A stretch of DNA of 9,357 nt from Omnitrophica bacterium RIFCSPLOWO2_01_FULL_45_10b (GTDB taxonomy: Bacteria > Omnitrophota > Omnitrophia > Omnitrophales > Danuiimicrobiaceae). The notes under the pieces were generated by a model, which did not search any database, was not told the DNA's origin, and worked only from the letters and a program-made list of their open reading frames with translations. Shown piece by piece: positions 1 through 5,866 of this stretch (its first letter is position 1; each line of letters begins with the position of its first letter). Position numbers and translations under genes: made by a program. The DNA lies in the NCBI GenBank assembly GCA_001804205.1, contig MHFM01000062.1, positions 34,222-43,578 of the forward strand, written 5' to 3'.

Positions 1-2
1 AA

Positions 3-1118
3 AATTTATACCGGAAACTCAGAACGCTTGAACATATTAAAGGCACAACCGCTGAATTAAACGGCAAGCACGTTTCACTTTTTTGCGGAAATGATTATCT
101 CGGCTTAAGCCAACATCCAAAGTTAATTCAAGCGGCAGAGCGCGTTCTTAAAACAAGCGGTGTCGGGACGGGAAGTGCTCGTTTGATTTCGGGCACTACC
201 CAATGGCACACCGAGCTTGAAGCCAAACTGGCCCGTTTTTTTGGAAGAGAACGTGCCCTTGTTTTTTCAAGCGGTTATCTGGCCAATCTTGGCGCGCTTT
301 CAGCTTTGAGCCGTTCGGGAGATCTCATTATTTTAGACAAATTGTGCCACGCTTCACTGATTGATGCAGCACATCTGGCCGGGGCAACCGTGCGTGTTTA
401 CCCTCATTTGAATTTAGATTATCTTGAAAAAATATTAAAAGCGGCTGAAGGCAAGAAAACATTTATTGTGACGGATTCTGTATTTAGCATGGACGGCGAC
501 TTAGCGCCGCTTCCCGAATTGGTTGCGCTTAAGAATCGTTACGGAGCCTATTTGGTTATTGATGAAGCGCACGGGACGGGCGTTTTCGGCAAAACAGGGC
601 GCGGCGTTTCGGAACATTTCGGAGTTTTTAATGAAATCGACGTCCATATCGGCACACTTTCAAAATCGGTCGGTTCTTTCGGGGGTTTTGTAACGGGAAA
701 GAGCGAATTGGTTGATTATTTGATTAATCACGCCCGGACTTTTATTTTTGAAACTTCGCTTCCCGCTCCCATTTGTGCCGCGGCCATTGAAGGATTGAAT
801 TTGATTGAACACGAGCCAAAATTGCGCGAGCAATTGTGGAGCAATGTCAAAAGATTAAGGGAAGAGCTAAAAAAAATAGGTGCGCCGATTCTGCCGAGCG
901 AATCGCCCATTATTCCCGTTGTTTTTGGTGATGAGAAGCGTACAATTCAAGCGGCTGAGTTTTTATTGGGTCATGGTTTCCTAATCCCGGCGGTTCGATA
1001 TCCAACAGTCCCGAAAGGAAAGGCACGGCTTCGCATTACGGTTTCAGCCAATCACTCAAGCATTGAAATTGATCGGTTAACTCAAGCATTTAAGCAATTA
1101 CTTTCTCATGCCGATTAA
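3..1118 (+). CDS. bioF: 8-amino-7-oxononanoate synthase (BioF), 5' end truncated by window
   Basis: This PLP enzyme of the alpha-oxoamine synthase family condenses pimeloyl-ACP/CoA with L-alanine to give 8-amino-7-oxononanoate (KAPA), the first ring-forming precursor of biotin. The frame is open to the left edge and 371 residues are visible; the family is about 380-390 long, so only roughly the first 10-15 residues are missing. Seen in order (visible-residue numbering): NDYLGLS near residue 30, the GTGSARLISGT glycine-rich segment, the conserved His in KLCHASL, VIDEAHGTG around 185-192 (PLP-pyridine Asp, His), and TLSKSVGS with the Schiff-base Lys at about 221 (codon 663-665). The related enzyme Kbl (2-amino-3-ketobutyrate CoA ligase) shares these motifs; the adjacent bioA and bioD decide for BioF. 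Its stop is followed 15 nt later by the next start, so the genes are probably cotranscribed. Confidence 0.94.
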   Translation, partial: NLYRKLRTLEHIKGTTAELNGKHVSLFCGNDYLGLSQHPKLIQAAERVLKTSGVGTGSARLISGTTQWHTELEAKLARFFGRERALVFSSGYLANLGALSALSRSGDLIILDKLCHASLIDAAHLAGATVRVYPHLNLDYLEKILKAAEGKKTFIVTDSVFSMDGDLAPLPELVALKNRYGAYLVIDEAHGTGVFGKTGRGVSEHFGVFNEIDVHIGTLSKSVGSFGGFVTGKSELVDYLINHARTFIFETSLPAPICAAAIEGLNLIEHEPKLREQLWSNVKRLREELKKIGAPILPSESPIIPVVFGDEKRTIQAAEFLLGHGFLIPAVRYPTVPKGKARLRITVSANHSSIEIDRLTQAFKQLLSHAD

Positions 1119-1133
1119 ATGATGGGAGGCAAT

Positions 1134-1454
1134 ATGAAACATGCAAACCCGAGCGTGTTAGCGCTTGTCTTGTTTTCGCTTTGTCTGTTTGCAAGCTGCC
1201 GCACGACAGAGGAGCAGCTTCGTTCCATCTCACCCGAACTTCTTCGCGGCAATGCTTATAATGCGCAAACGTTTCAATCGACGCCCCAACAAATCCCGGC
1301 TCACAGAAAAAAAGCACTATGGCTTTTATTAATTATTGTTATCGCAGGGACTTTTATCCTCTTCTCGGCCGGTTCAAAACCGGAACGGAAGCCAGCCTCT
1401 AAAACAACCCCTTCGCGACGCAAACGAGCAGTTCCCCAGAAGCGTAAAAAGTAG
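1134..1454 (+). CDS. Small lipoprotein/membrane protein of unknown function between bioF and bioA
   Basis: I do not recognise this 106-residue protein. The start at 1134 is chosen because GGGAGG lies at 1124-1129 just before it; two in-frame ATGs directly after the bioF stop (1119, 1122) have no better site. Residues 1-21 form a hydrophobic signal ending LFAS-C22, a lipobox-like sequence with Phe at -3 instead of the usual Leu. Residues 23-60 are polar. Residues 61-80 (ALWLLLIIVIAGTF...) form a second clear transmembrane helix, and residues 81-106 are a very basic Lys/Arg/Pro tail. By the positive-inside rule the tail should be cytoplasmic, with the 23-60 loop outside. No known biotin gene has this shape, so its place in the bio cluster may be positional only. 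The tail could bind nucleic acid or acidic lipid, but that is speculation. Confidence 0.7.
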   Translation: MKHANPSVLALVLFSLCLFASCRTTEEQLRSISPELLRGNAYNAQTFQSTPQQIPAHRKKALWLLLIIVIAGTFILFSAGSKPERKPASKTTPSRRKRAVPQKRKK

Positions 1455-1465
1455 GTTCTTGCCGC

Positions 1466-1494
1466 TTCCAAATTGCTAGGCGAACGATTATAAT
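1466..1494 (+). promoter_or_regulatory. Candidate sigma-70-type promoter for bioA-bioD
   Basis: A perfect TATAAT lies at 1489-1494. A weak -35 (TTCCAA, 1466-1471, three of six matches) stands 17 bp upstream. Transcription would start near 1501, leaving a leader of about 18 nt before the bioA ATG at 1519. No BirA-type palindrome (TTGTTAACC/GGTTAACAA-like) is visible in the 64-nt gap, so there is no sign of biotin-repressor control at this site. Confidence 0.45.
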
Positions 1495-1518
1495 ACAGCA
1501 CTTTTTGGACAGCGCCCT

Positions 1519-2913
1519 ATGCCCCTTTCAGCACAAAAACCACGGCTAAAAAAATCTCCTTCGATTGATCCAGCGCTTCTTTCCCAGTGGGACAAACAAT
1601 GGATCTGGCATCCGTTTACCCAAATGGCTGAATGGGCTCAGGATGACATTTTAATCATCGCCTCAGGCAAAGGAAGTTATCTCCGAGATCTTAAAGGCAG
1701 GCGTTATATTGATGGCGTGTCATCTCTTTGGTGCAATGTCCACGGCCATCGAGTTCGCGAACTGGATCAAGCGGTTAAGAATCAATTAAGAAAAATTGCC
1801 CACTCCACTTTTCTCGGCCTTTCCAATGTTCCGGCCATTCAACTGGCCAAAAAATTAATCGAAATCGTACCTCGTGGCCTAAAGCGCGTTTTCTATTCGG
1901 ATTCCGGTTCCGAATCAGTAGAGGCAGCTCTTAAGATTGCTTATCAGTATTGGCAGCAAAAAGGCGAGCGAAAACGCACCAAATTTATCTGCCTTAAAAA
2001 TGCTTATCATGGAGACACCGTTGGTGCTGTCAGTGTGGGGGGAATTGAACTTTTTTATGATCTTTACCGGCCGCTTCTTTTTGAAACTTTTTCGGCACCA
2101 TCTCCCTATCGCTATCGGGATCAATTTGAAGGAACCGAGGAAGAATACAGCGCTTTTTGTGCCAACAAACTCGAAGCTGTTCTTCAGAAACATCATCAGG
2201 AGACCTGCGCTTTGATTATGGAGCCTTTGATGCAGGGGGCGGCCGGCATGATCCATCAGCCGAAAGGCTATATTTCACGTGCGCGTGAGCTTACGAAACA
2301 GTATAATATTCTCCTTATTTTTGATGAGGTCGCAACCGGATTCGGCAGGACCGGCCGGATGTTCGCAAGCGACCACGAATCCGTTACCCCTGATATTTTA
2401 TGTCTGGCCAAGGGCTTAAGCGCAGGCTATCTCCCACTGGCCGCGACCGTGACAACCGAGGAAATTTATGAAGCTTTTCTCGGTCGATATGAAGAACTGA
2501 AAACATTCTTCCACGGCCATACGTACACAGCCAATCCTTTGGCTTGCGCTGTTTCCGTTGCCAATCTTGAGTTTTTTGAACGCGCCCGTGTGATTGAAAA
2601 ACTTGCGCCGAAAGTTCAATTTTTGCGCGAAAACTTAAAAAGTTTTTATCAATTGAAACACGTCGGCGATATCAGGCAAGCGGGCTTTATGGTTGGAATC
2701 GAATTGGTCCGTGATTCCAAAACAAAAAAGCCTTATGAGCTTGGCGAGAAAATTGGAATTCGCGTGATTCAGGAAGCAAGGCGCCTGGGCGTCATCATAC
2801 GACCGCTTGGCAATGTCATCGTTTTAATGCCGCCGCTTGGGATTGAAATGAAAGATTTGAAGCGCTTGCTCCAAGCCGTTTACACATCGATCCGAAAGGT
2901 AACCGAATCTTAA
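1519..2913 (+). CDS. bioA: Adenosylmethionine-8-amino-7-oxononanoate aminotransferase (BioA)
   Basis: This class-III PLP aminotransferase converts KAPA to 7,8-diaminopelargonate (DAPA), classically with S-adenosylmethionine as amino donor; some relatives use lysine, and the donor cannot be told here. At 464 residues it is slightly longer than the usual 430-450 because of a basic N-terminal extension of about 28 residues. Motifs: WHPFTQM at 30-36 (substrate pocket, diagnostic of BioA), SSLWCNVHGHR at 68-78, the phosphate-binding GSES at 130-133, YHG at 163-165, IFDEVATGFGRTG at 267-279 with the PLP Asp269, LAKGLSAG with the Schiff-base Lys298, HGHTYTANPLA at 333-342, and RPLG at 428-431 with the substrate-carboxylate Arg428. 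A ribosome binding site is weak (GGAC). The stop is followed after 2 nt by bioD. Confidence 0.96.
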   Translation: MPLSAQKPRLKKSPSIDPALLSQWDKQWIWHPFTQMAEWAQDDILIIASGKGSYLRDLKGRRYIDGVSSLWCNVHGHRVRELDQAVKNQLRKIAHSTFLGLSNVPAIQLAKKLIEIVPRGLKRVFYSDSGSESVEAALKIAYQYWQQKGERKRTKFICLKNAYHGDTVGAVSVGGIELFYDLYRPLLFETFSAPSPYRYRDQFEGTEEEYSAFCANKLEAVLQKHHQETCALIMEPLMQGAAGMIHQPKGYISRARELTKQYNILLIFDEVATGFGRTGRMFASDHESVTPDILCLAKGLSAGYLPLAATVTTEEIYEAFLGRYEELKTFFHGHTYTANPLACAVSVANLEFFERARVIEKLAPKVQFLRENLKSFYQLKHVGDIRQAGFMVGIELVRDSKTKKPYELGEKIGIRVIQEARRLGVIIRPLGNVIVLMPPLGIEMKDLKRLLQAVYTSIRKVTES

Positions 2914-2915
2914 AG

Positions 2916-3626
2916 ATGCCGAGAGGAATTTTCATAACGGGTACCGACACGGGCGTTGGGAAAACAGTTGTCGCTGCCGGTTTGGCTCTGGTTCTTAAAT
3001 CGCGCGGAATGCGTGTGGGTGTGATGAAACCGGTGGCGACCGGATGCAGCAGTGAAGATGATCATCTTGTGAGTTCGGATGCGGTTTATCTTTTTGAGGC
3101 AGCCGAAAATGAGTACGCGCCGCTGACAAGCCCCGTGCGTTTCAAAAATCCCGTTGCCCCAAGCATCGCAAGTGTTTACGAACAGAAAGAAACCGATCTT
3201 GGCGCTATTCGAAGGGCTTTTCTGGAGCTTCAAAAGCATTATGATTATGTCATCGTCGAAGGAATCGGAGGCATTTTAGTTCCGATCAAGAAAAATTATT
3301 TGGTGGCCAATCTCATTCGCGAAATGGCGCTTCCGATTATCATTGTATCGCATGTGAGCTTGGGAGCAATTAACCATACGCTTTTGACAGTCGATTCCGC
3401 GTTGATCCGCGGGTTTTTGATTAAGGGCGTTATTTTTAACCGGGCTCCGCTTGTCAATTACTCGTTGGCGGAATTGACCAATCCGCGCGTCATCCATGAA
3501 TTAACCGGGCTTCCTGTTTTGGGAACGCTTCCCGATATTCCGGAGCTGGACGTAGATAGGTGCCGGTTCGGAAATTTGAAATCGATATTTGAAGAACGAA
3601 TTAACGTAGAAGGAATTCTAAAATAA
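2916..3626 (+). CDS. bioD: ATP-dependent dethiobiotin synthetase (BioD)
   Basis: BioD closes the ureido ring of DAPA with CO2 and ATP to give dethiobiotin, the substrate of biotin synthase. At 236 residues it has the normal length for the family. The P-loop GTDTGVGKT is at 9-17 (Lys16, Thr17), the substrate/ATP lysine is in MKPVATG (Lys38), and the carbamate/metal segment VEGIGGILVP is at 114-123 with Glu115. The SHVSLGAINHTLLT stretch (145-158) is the conserved dimer and substrate helix, and FNRAP (184-188) matches the nucleotide-base loop. It starts 2 nt after the bioA stop, implying translational coupling. bioB is not in the window. Downstream is a palindromic repeat rather than an obvious U-tract terminator. 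Confidence 0.96.
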   Translation: MPRGIFITGTDTGVGKTVVAAGLALVLKSRGMRVGVMKPVATGCSSEDDHLVSSDAVYLFEAAENEYAPLTSPVRFKNPVAPSIASVYEQKETDLGAIRRAFLELQKHYDYVIVEGIGGILVPIKKNYLVANLIREMALPIIIVSHVSLGAINHTLLTVDSALIRGFLIKGVIFNRAPLVNYSLAELTNPRVIHELTGLPVLGTLPDIPELDVDRCRFGNLKSIFEERINVEGILK

Positions 3627-3631
3627 CTATG

Positions 3632-3828
3632 CCCGTTATTGCGAGCGAAGCGAAACAATCCCTGCTGTCATTCTGAGCCCTTCGCCTGTCATCCTGAACG
3701 AAGTGAAGGATCTAACAGGCTCGAGGGTAAACTCCGCGAAGAATCTCGAGATCCTTCGGCTTCGCCTCAGGATGACATTTCATGTCAGATTGCTTCGGCT
3801 TCAATGACACATTGCCTCGCAATGACGG
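3632..3828 (+). repeat. Nested palindromic interspersed repeat (outer unit)
   Basis: The bioD-mnmA spacer is almost entirely repeat. The outer left arm (3632-3660, CGTTATTGCGAGCGAAGCGA...) matches, inverted and with a small insertion, the right side at 3788-3828 (GATTGCTTCGGCTTC ... CTCGCAATGACGG). Inside it sits a second palindromic unit. These are the two classic short interspersed repeats that give 'ASLAMT' and 'CHPERSEGS' when translated by mistake. They act as REP- or MITE-like elements; the folded transcript could form a long cruciform hairpin that slows exonucleases or partly terminates bio transcription. The latter role is inference. Confidence 0.85.
3688..3776 (+). repeat. Inner palindromic unit of the interspersed repeat
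   Basis: GTCATCCTGAACGAAGTGAA (from 3688, running on to GGATCT at 3713) pairs imperfectly with AGATCCTTCGGCTTCGCC...TCAGGATGAC (3749-3776). The about 35-nt centre contains AATCTCGAGATCC-like sequence. A related partial copy of the arm (GTCATTCTGAGCCCTTCG) stands just before it at 3667-3684, which suggests repeated insertion or recombination of similar units at this one site. Confidence 0.85.
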
Positions 3829-3843
3829 TTAAAGGTAAATTTT

Positions 3844-4959
3844 ATGAGATCGAATCATAAAAAAATTCTTGTTGCCATGTCGGGAGGCGTGGACAGCTCA
3901 GTGGCCGCCCATTTGCTCAAGCAGCAGGGTTTTGAGGTTGGCGGCGCCACAATTCGCACCTGGGCCAGCGGGGAATGTGCCGAGAAAAATACAAAGGCCT
4001 GTTGCGGTGTCATCGGAGTTGAAGATGCGCGAAGCGTTGCCTGGAAACTTGAAATCCCGCATTATGTATTCAACTTTGAGCGCGCTTTTAAAACCCACGT
4101 GGTGGATTATTTTTCAAGCGAATACCTTGAAGGCCGAACTCCGAACCCTTGCATCGCGTGCAATCAGCACATTAAAACAGCGCTTTTTTGGGAGCGTGCC
4201 CGCGCTCTGGGCTATGATGCAATTGCAACCGGCCATTATGCGAGGATGGGATTTGATGAATCTGCAAACCGCTATTTTATTAAGGAAGGCAAAGATCCGG
4301 GCAAAGACCAATCGTACGTGCTGTTTCCGCTTTCACAGGAAATTTTGGAGCGTTTTTATCTTCCGGTCGGTGAATATTCAAAACCTGAGATTCGACAAAT
4401 GGCCCGCGAGCTTGATTTAAATGTAGCCGAAAAACCCGATTCACAGGAAATTTGTTTTATTCCAAGCAACGATTACGGAGCTTTTTTGAAGCGGGAACAA
4501 AAGCTTGAGGATGCGCCGGGCCCCATTCGAGACCGTTACGGAAATGTTTTAGGCGAACATCGCGGCTATTACCATTACACGATCGGCCAACGCAAAGGCC
4601 TTCGAATTCCGTTTAAGCATGCTCTTTATGTTACCGAAATTATTCCCTCAGAAAATGTCGTTGTCGTTGGAAGCAAAAAAGAAGTGGGAAACCGGTCGTG
4701 CCGCGTGGAGCGCATCAATTGGCTTTTGAATTTGAACGGTACAAAGTCATTGCGTATTCAAGCTAAAATCCGATCGAGGCATACAAAAGCTTGGGCGATT
4801 TTAGAGCGATGTTCCGAAAATGAAGTATTGATCAATTTTGATGAACCTCAAGAGGCGATCACGCCCGGACAAGCATGCGTTTTTTATGAGGGTGATCGTG
4901 TTTTGGGCGGCGGATGGATTGCCGTGCCATCGGAGAAATTGTGTGGAGAGCCTCTCTAA
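3844..4959 (+). CDS. mnmA: tRNA-specific 2-thiouridylase MnmA
   Basis: MnmA adenylates U34 of tRNA-Lys/Glu/Gln and replaces O2 with sulfur, giving the s2U part of mnm5s2U at the wobble base. At 371 residues it has the usual length. The PP-loop SGGVDSSV is at 13-20, followed by the CCG/VEDAR segment (53-63), GRTPNPC103IAC106N with the first active Cys pair, ATGHYAR (128-134), DQSYVLF (155-161), SQEIC204F with the second active Cys, and YTIGQRKGL (245-253), which starts the C-terminal tRNA-binding beta domains. By alignment with E. coli MnmA, C106 and C204 are the thiolation pair; C103 replaces the Asp found there, giving CxxC plus C, the pattern linked to [4Fe-4S] forms. The start has AAAGG at 3831-3835. 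The 3' end overlaps larE by 17 nt. Confidence 0.96.
   Translation: MRSNHKKILVAMSGGVDSSVAAHLLKQQGFEVGGATIRTWASGECAEKNTKACCGVIGVEDARSVAWKLEIPHYVFNFERAFKTHVVDYFSSEYLEGRTPNPCIACNQHIKTALFWERARALGYDAIATGHYARMGFDESANRYFIKEGKDPGKDQSYVLFPLSQEILERFYLPVGEYSKPEIRQMARELDLNVAEKPDSQEICFIPSNDYGAFLKREQKLEDAPGPIRDRYGNVLGEHRGYYHYTIGQRKGLRIPFKHALYVTEIIPSENVVVVGSKKEVGNRSCRVERINWLLNLNGTKSLRIQAKIRSRHTKAWAILERCSENEVLINFDEPQEAITPGQACVFYEGDRVLGGGWIAVPSEKLCGEPL
4932..4945 (+). promoter_or_regulatory. Ribosome binding site and GTG start of larE inside mnmA
   Basis: GGAG at 4932-4935 lies 7 nt before GTG at 4943-4945, within the last codons of mnmA. This decides the larE start: the upstream in-frame ATG at 4838 would add 35 residues that are only mnmA coding sequence read in another frame, whereas GTG places the protein directly at the first conserved helix. 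Confidence 0.75.
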
Positions 4960-5749
4960 GTTAGACCGATTAAGATTAATCATCAAAAATTATCAAAGCG
5001 TCCTCGTCGCTTTTTCAGGAGGCGTGGATTCCGCTTTTGTTTTGAAAGTAGCCCGCGATGTTTTGGGCCGCGAGTGTGTGAAAGCGGTTACGGCGCAAAG
5101 CGAATCAGTTGCGGGGCGTGAATTGGAAGCAGCAAAGCAACTGGCCAATCAATTGGATGCAGAGCACATCATCATTAAAACCCACGAACTTGAAAATGAA
5201 CATTACCGCGCCAATCCGACAGAGCGATGTTATTTTTGCAAAACAGAATTATACGATCGTTTGATTCCAATGGCCAAGGAATGGAACCTCAATGTGATTT
5301 GCAATGGGACAAATGCAGACGACCTCGGCGATTTCAGGCCGGGCCTTAAAGCGGGGAATGAGCATGGAATTAAAAGTCCGCTTGTGGAAGCAGGGTTTAC
5401 AAAAGCCGAAGTTCGTAATGCAGCCCGCGCGCTCGGCCTTTCGGTTTGGGACAAGCCGGCGGAACCTTGTTTGTCCAGCCGCCTGCCTTACGGCCATGAA
5501 ATTACAATCGATCAATTAAAACAAGTGGAAACCGGCGAAAATTTTTTGAAGGATCTGGGATTTAAAGTTGTTCGCTTGCGGCATTTTGGTACAAAAGCTC
5601 GTTTGGAATTAGGCCGCGATGAATTTGTACGTTTGATGGATGCCGCATTGTGTTCGGAGATTACGGACTTTATTCGTTCTCTCGGATTCAAAACCGTTAT
5701 TTTCGAGCCTTACACAAGCGGTCGCTTGAATCAAGAGGTCAATTCTTAG
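4943..5749 (+). CDS. larE: LarE-type ATP-dependent sulfur transferase
   Basis: LarE belongs to the PP-loop ATP pyrophosphatases. It adenylates the pyridinium dicarboxylate precursor and inserts sulfur in the synthesis of the nickel-pincer nucleotide cofactor, which serves lactate racemase and related LarA-type enzymes. From the GTG start it has 268 residues, close to the family's about 270-280. The PP-loop AFSGGVDSAF is at 23-32, ERCYFCK at 95-100 has the CxxC pair C96/C99, and CNGTNADDLGDFRPG (120-134) is the nucleotide/substrate loop. WDKPAEPCLSSRLPYG (169-184) is the LarE signature, with C176 at the site of the sacrificial sulfur donor in Lactobacillus plantarum LarE. The additional CxxC suggests a [4Fe-4S]-supported, non-sacrificial version. 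It overlaps mnmA by 17 nt; larA, larB and larC are not in this window. Members of this broad family can have other substrates, so the exact role is open. Confidence 0.9.
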   Translation: MESLSKLDRLRLIIKNYQSVLVAFSGGVDSAFVLKVARDVLGRECVKAVTAQSESVAGRELEAAKQLANQLDAEHIIIKTHELENEHYRANPTERCYFCKTELYDRLIPMAKEWNLNVICNGTNADDLGDFRPGLKAGNEHGIKSPLVEAGFTKAEVRNAARALGLSVWDKPAEPCLSSRLPYGHEITIDQLKQVETGENFLKDLGFKVVRLRHFGTKARLELGRDEFVRLMDAALCSEITDFIRSLGFKTVIFEPYTSGRLNQEVNS

Positions 5750-5757
5750 AATATGAT
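5726..5757 (+). promoter_or_regulatory. Weak candidate promoter at the end of larE for the rnf cluster
   Basis: Two overlapping -10-like boxes occur, TAGAAT (5747-5752) and TATGAT (5752-5757), each with five of six matches. The only -35-like hexamer, TTGAAT (5726-5731), gives spacings of 15 or 20, neither ideal. If used, transcription would begin near 5759-5764, inside the left arm of the inverted repeat that follows, so these transcripts would lack most of the stem that masks rnfC. Confidence 0.22.
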
Positions 5758-5864
5758 CCCGTTAGAGCTCGGAACCTAAAGGAGTTATTCTACAATGCAT
5801 GCAGTTAAAATTGGGCAACAACCGTTTAAGTCAAACTTAACGATATTTGGAGCTCTAACGGGAT
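5756..5864 (+). promoter_or_regulatory. Perfect 15-bp inverted repeat masking the rnfC start (candidate RNA switch)
   Basis: ATCCCGTTAGAGCTC (5756-5770) and GAGCTCTAACGGGAT (5850-5864) are exact reverse complements separated by 79 nt. After one mismatch, three more pairs can form inward. The right arm covers the rnfC Shine-Dalgarno (GGAG, 5849-5852) and the first two bases of its ATG (5863), so the folded RNA would hide rnfC initiation. The loop contains a strong Shine-Dalgarno (AAAGGAG, 5778-5784), a 23-codon ORF and a small inner hairpin (5823-5842). The geometry is that of a translation-coupled or readthrough-silenced leader. The pairing is directly seen; the regulatory role is inference. 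Confidence 0.65.
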
Positions 5865-5866
5865 GA
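5795..5866 (+). CDS. Leader peptide ORF (23 aa) coupled to rnfC
   Basis: ATG at 5795 is preceded, with 10-nt spacing, by AAAGGAG (5778-5784), the best ribosome binding site in the window. The ORF encodes 23 residues (beginning MHAVKIGQQPF, ending GALTG) and stops with TGA at 5864-5866, overlapping the rnfC ATG (5863-5865) as ATGA. The last five codons and the stop are the right arm of the 15-bp inverted repeat, so a ribosome translating this ORF would pull the stem apart and stop exactly where rnfC begins. I recognise no family, and there is no run of one amino acid as in classic amino-acid attenuators. It is probably a regulatory leader rather than a functional peptide, though a small membrane-free peptide product cannot be excluded. 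Confidence 0.6.
   Translation: MHAVKIGQQPFKSNLTIFGALTG

Noticed and set aside
3..1118. Kbl (2-amino-3-ketobutyrate CoA ligase) instead of BioF
   Set aside because: Motifs are shared, but no tdh is present and bioA and bioD follow directly.
1119..1133. Start of the small lipoprotein-like gene at ATG 1119 or 1122
   Set aside because: The GGGAGG at 1124-1129 serves ATG 1134, which also gives a typical Lys-containing signal start (MKHA).
3639..3860. 73-codon + strand ORF with CHPERSEGS-like text
   Set aside because: It is the translation of the palindromic repeat, has no ribosome binding site, and runs into the mnmA start in another frame.
4838..4942. Longer N-terminus for larE starting at ATG 4838
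   Set aside because: The extra 35 residues are mnmA coding sequence in a shifted frame, with no similarity to LarE; the GTG at 4943 has GGAG 7 nt upstream and gives normal family length.
5756..5864. Invertible promoter segment or tiny MITE flanked by 15-bp inverted repeats
   Set aside because: The arms overlap the rnfC ribosome binding site, start codon and leader ORF too precisely, no recombinase is nearby, and no target duplication is visible. An inversion check on reads would settle it, but the RNA explanation is simpler.
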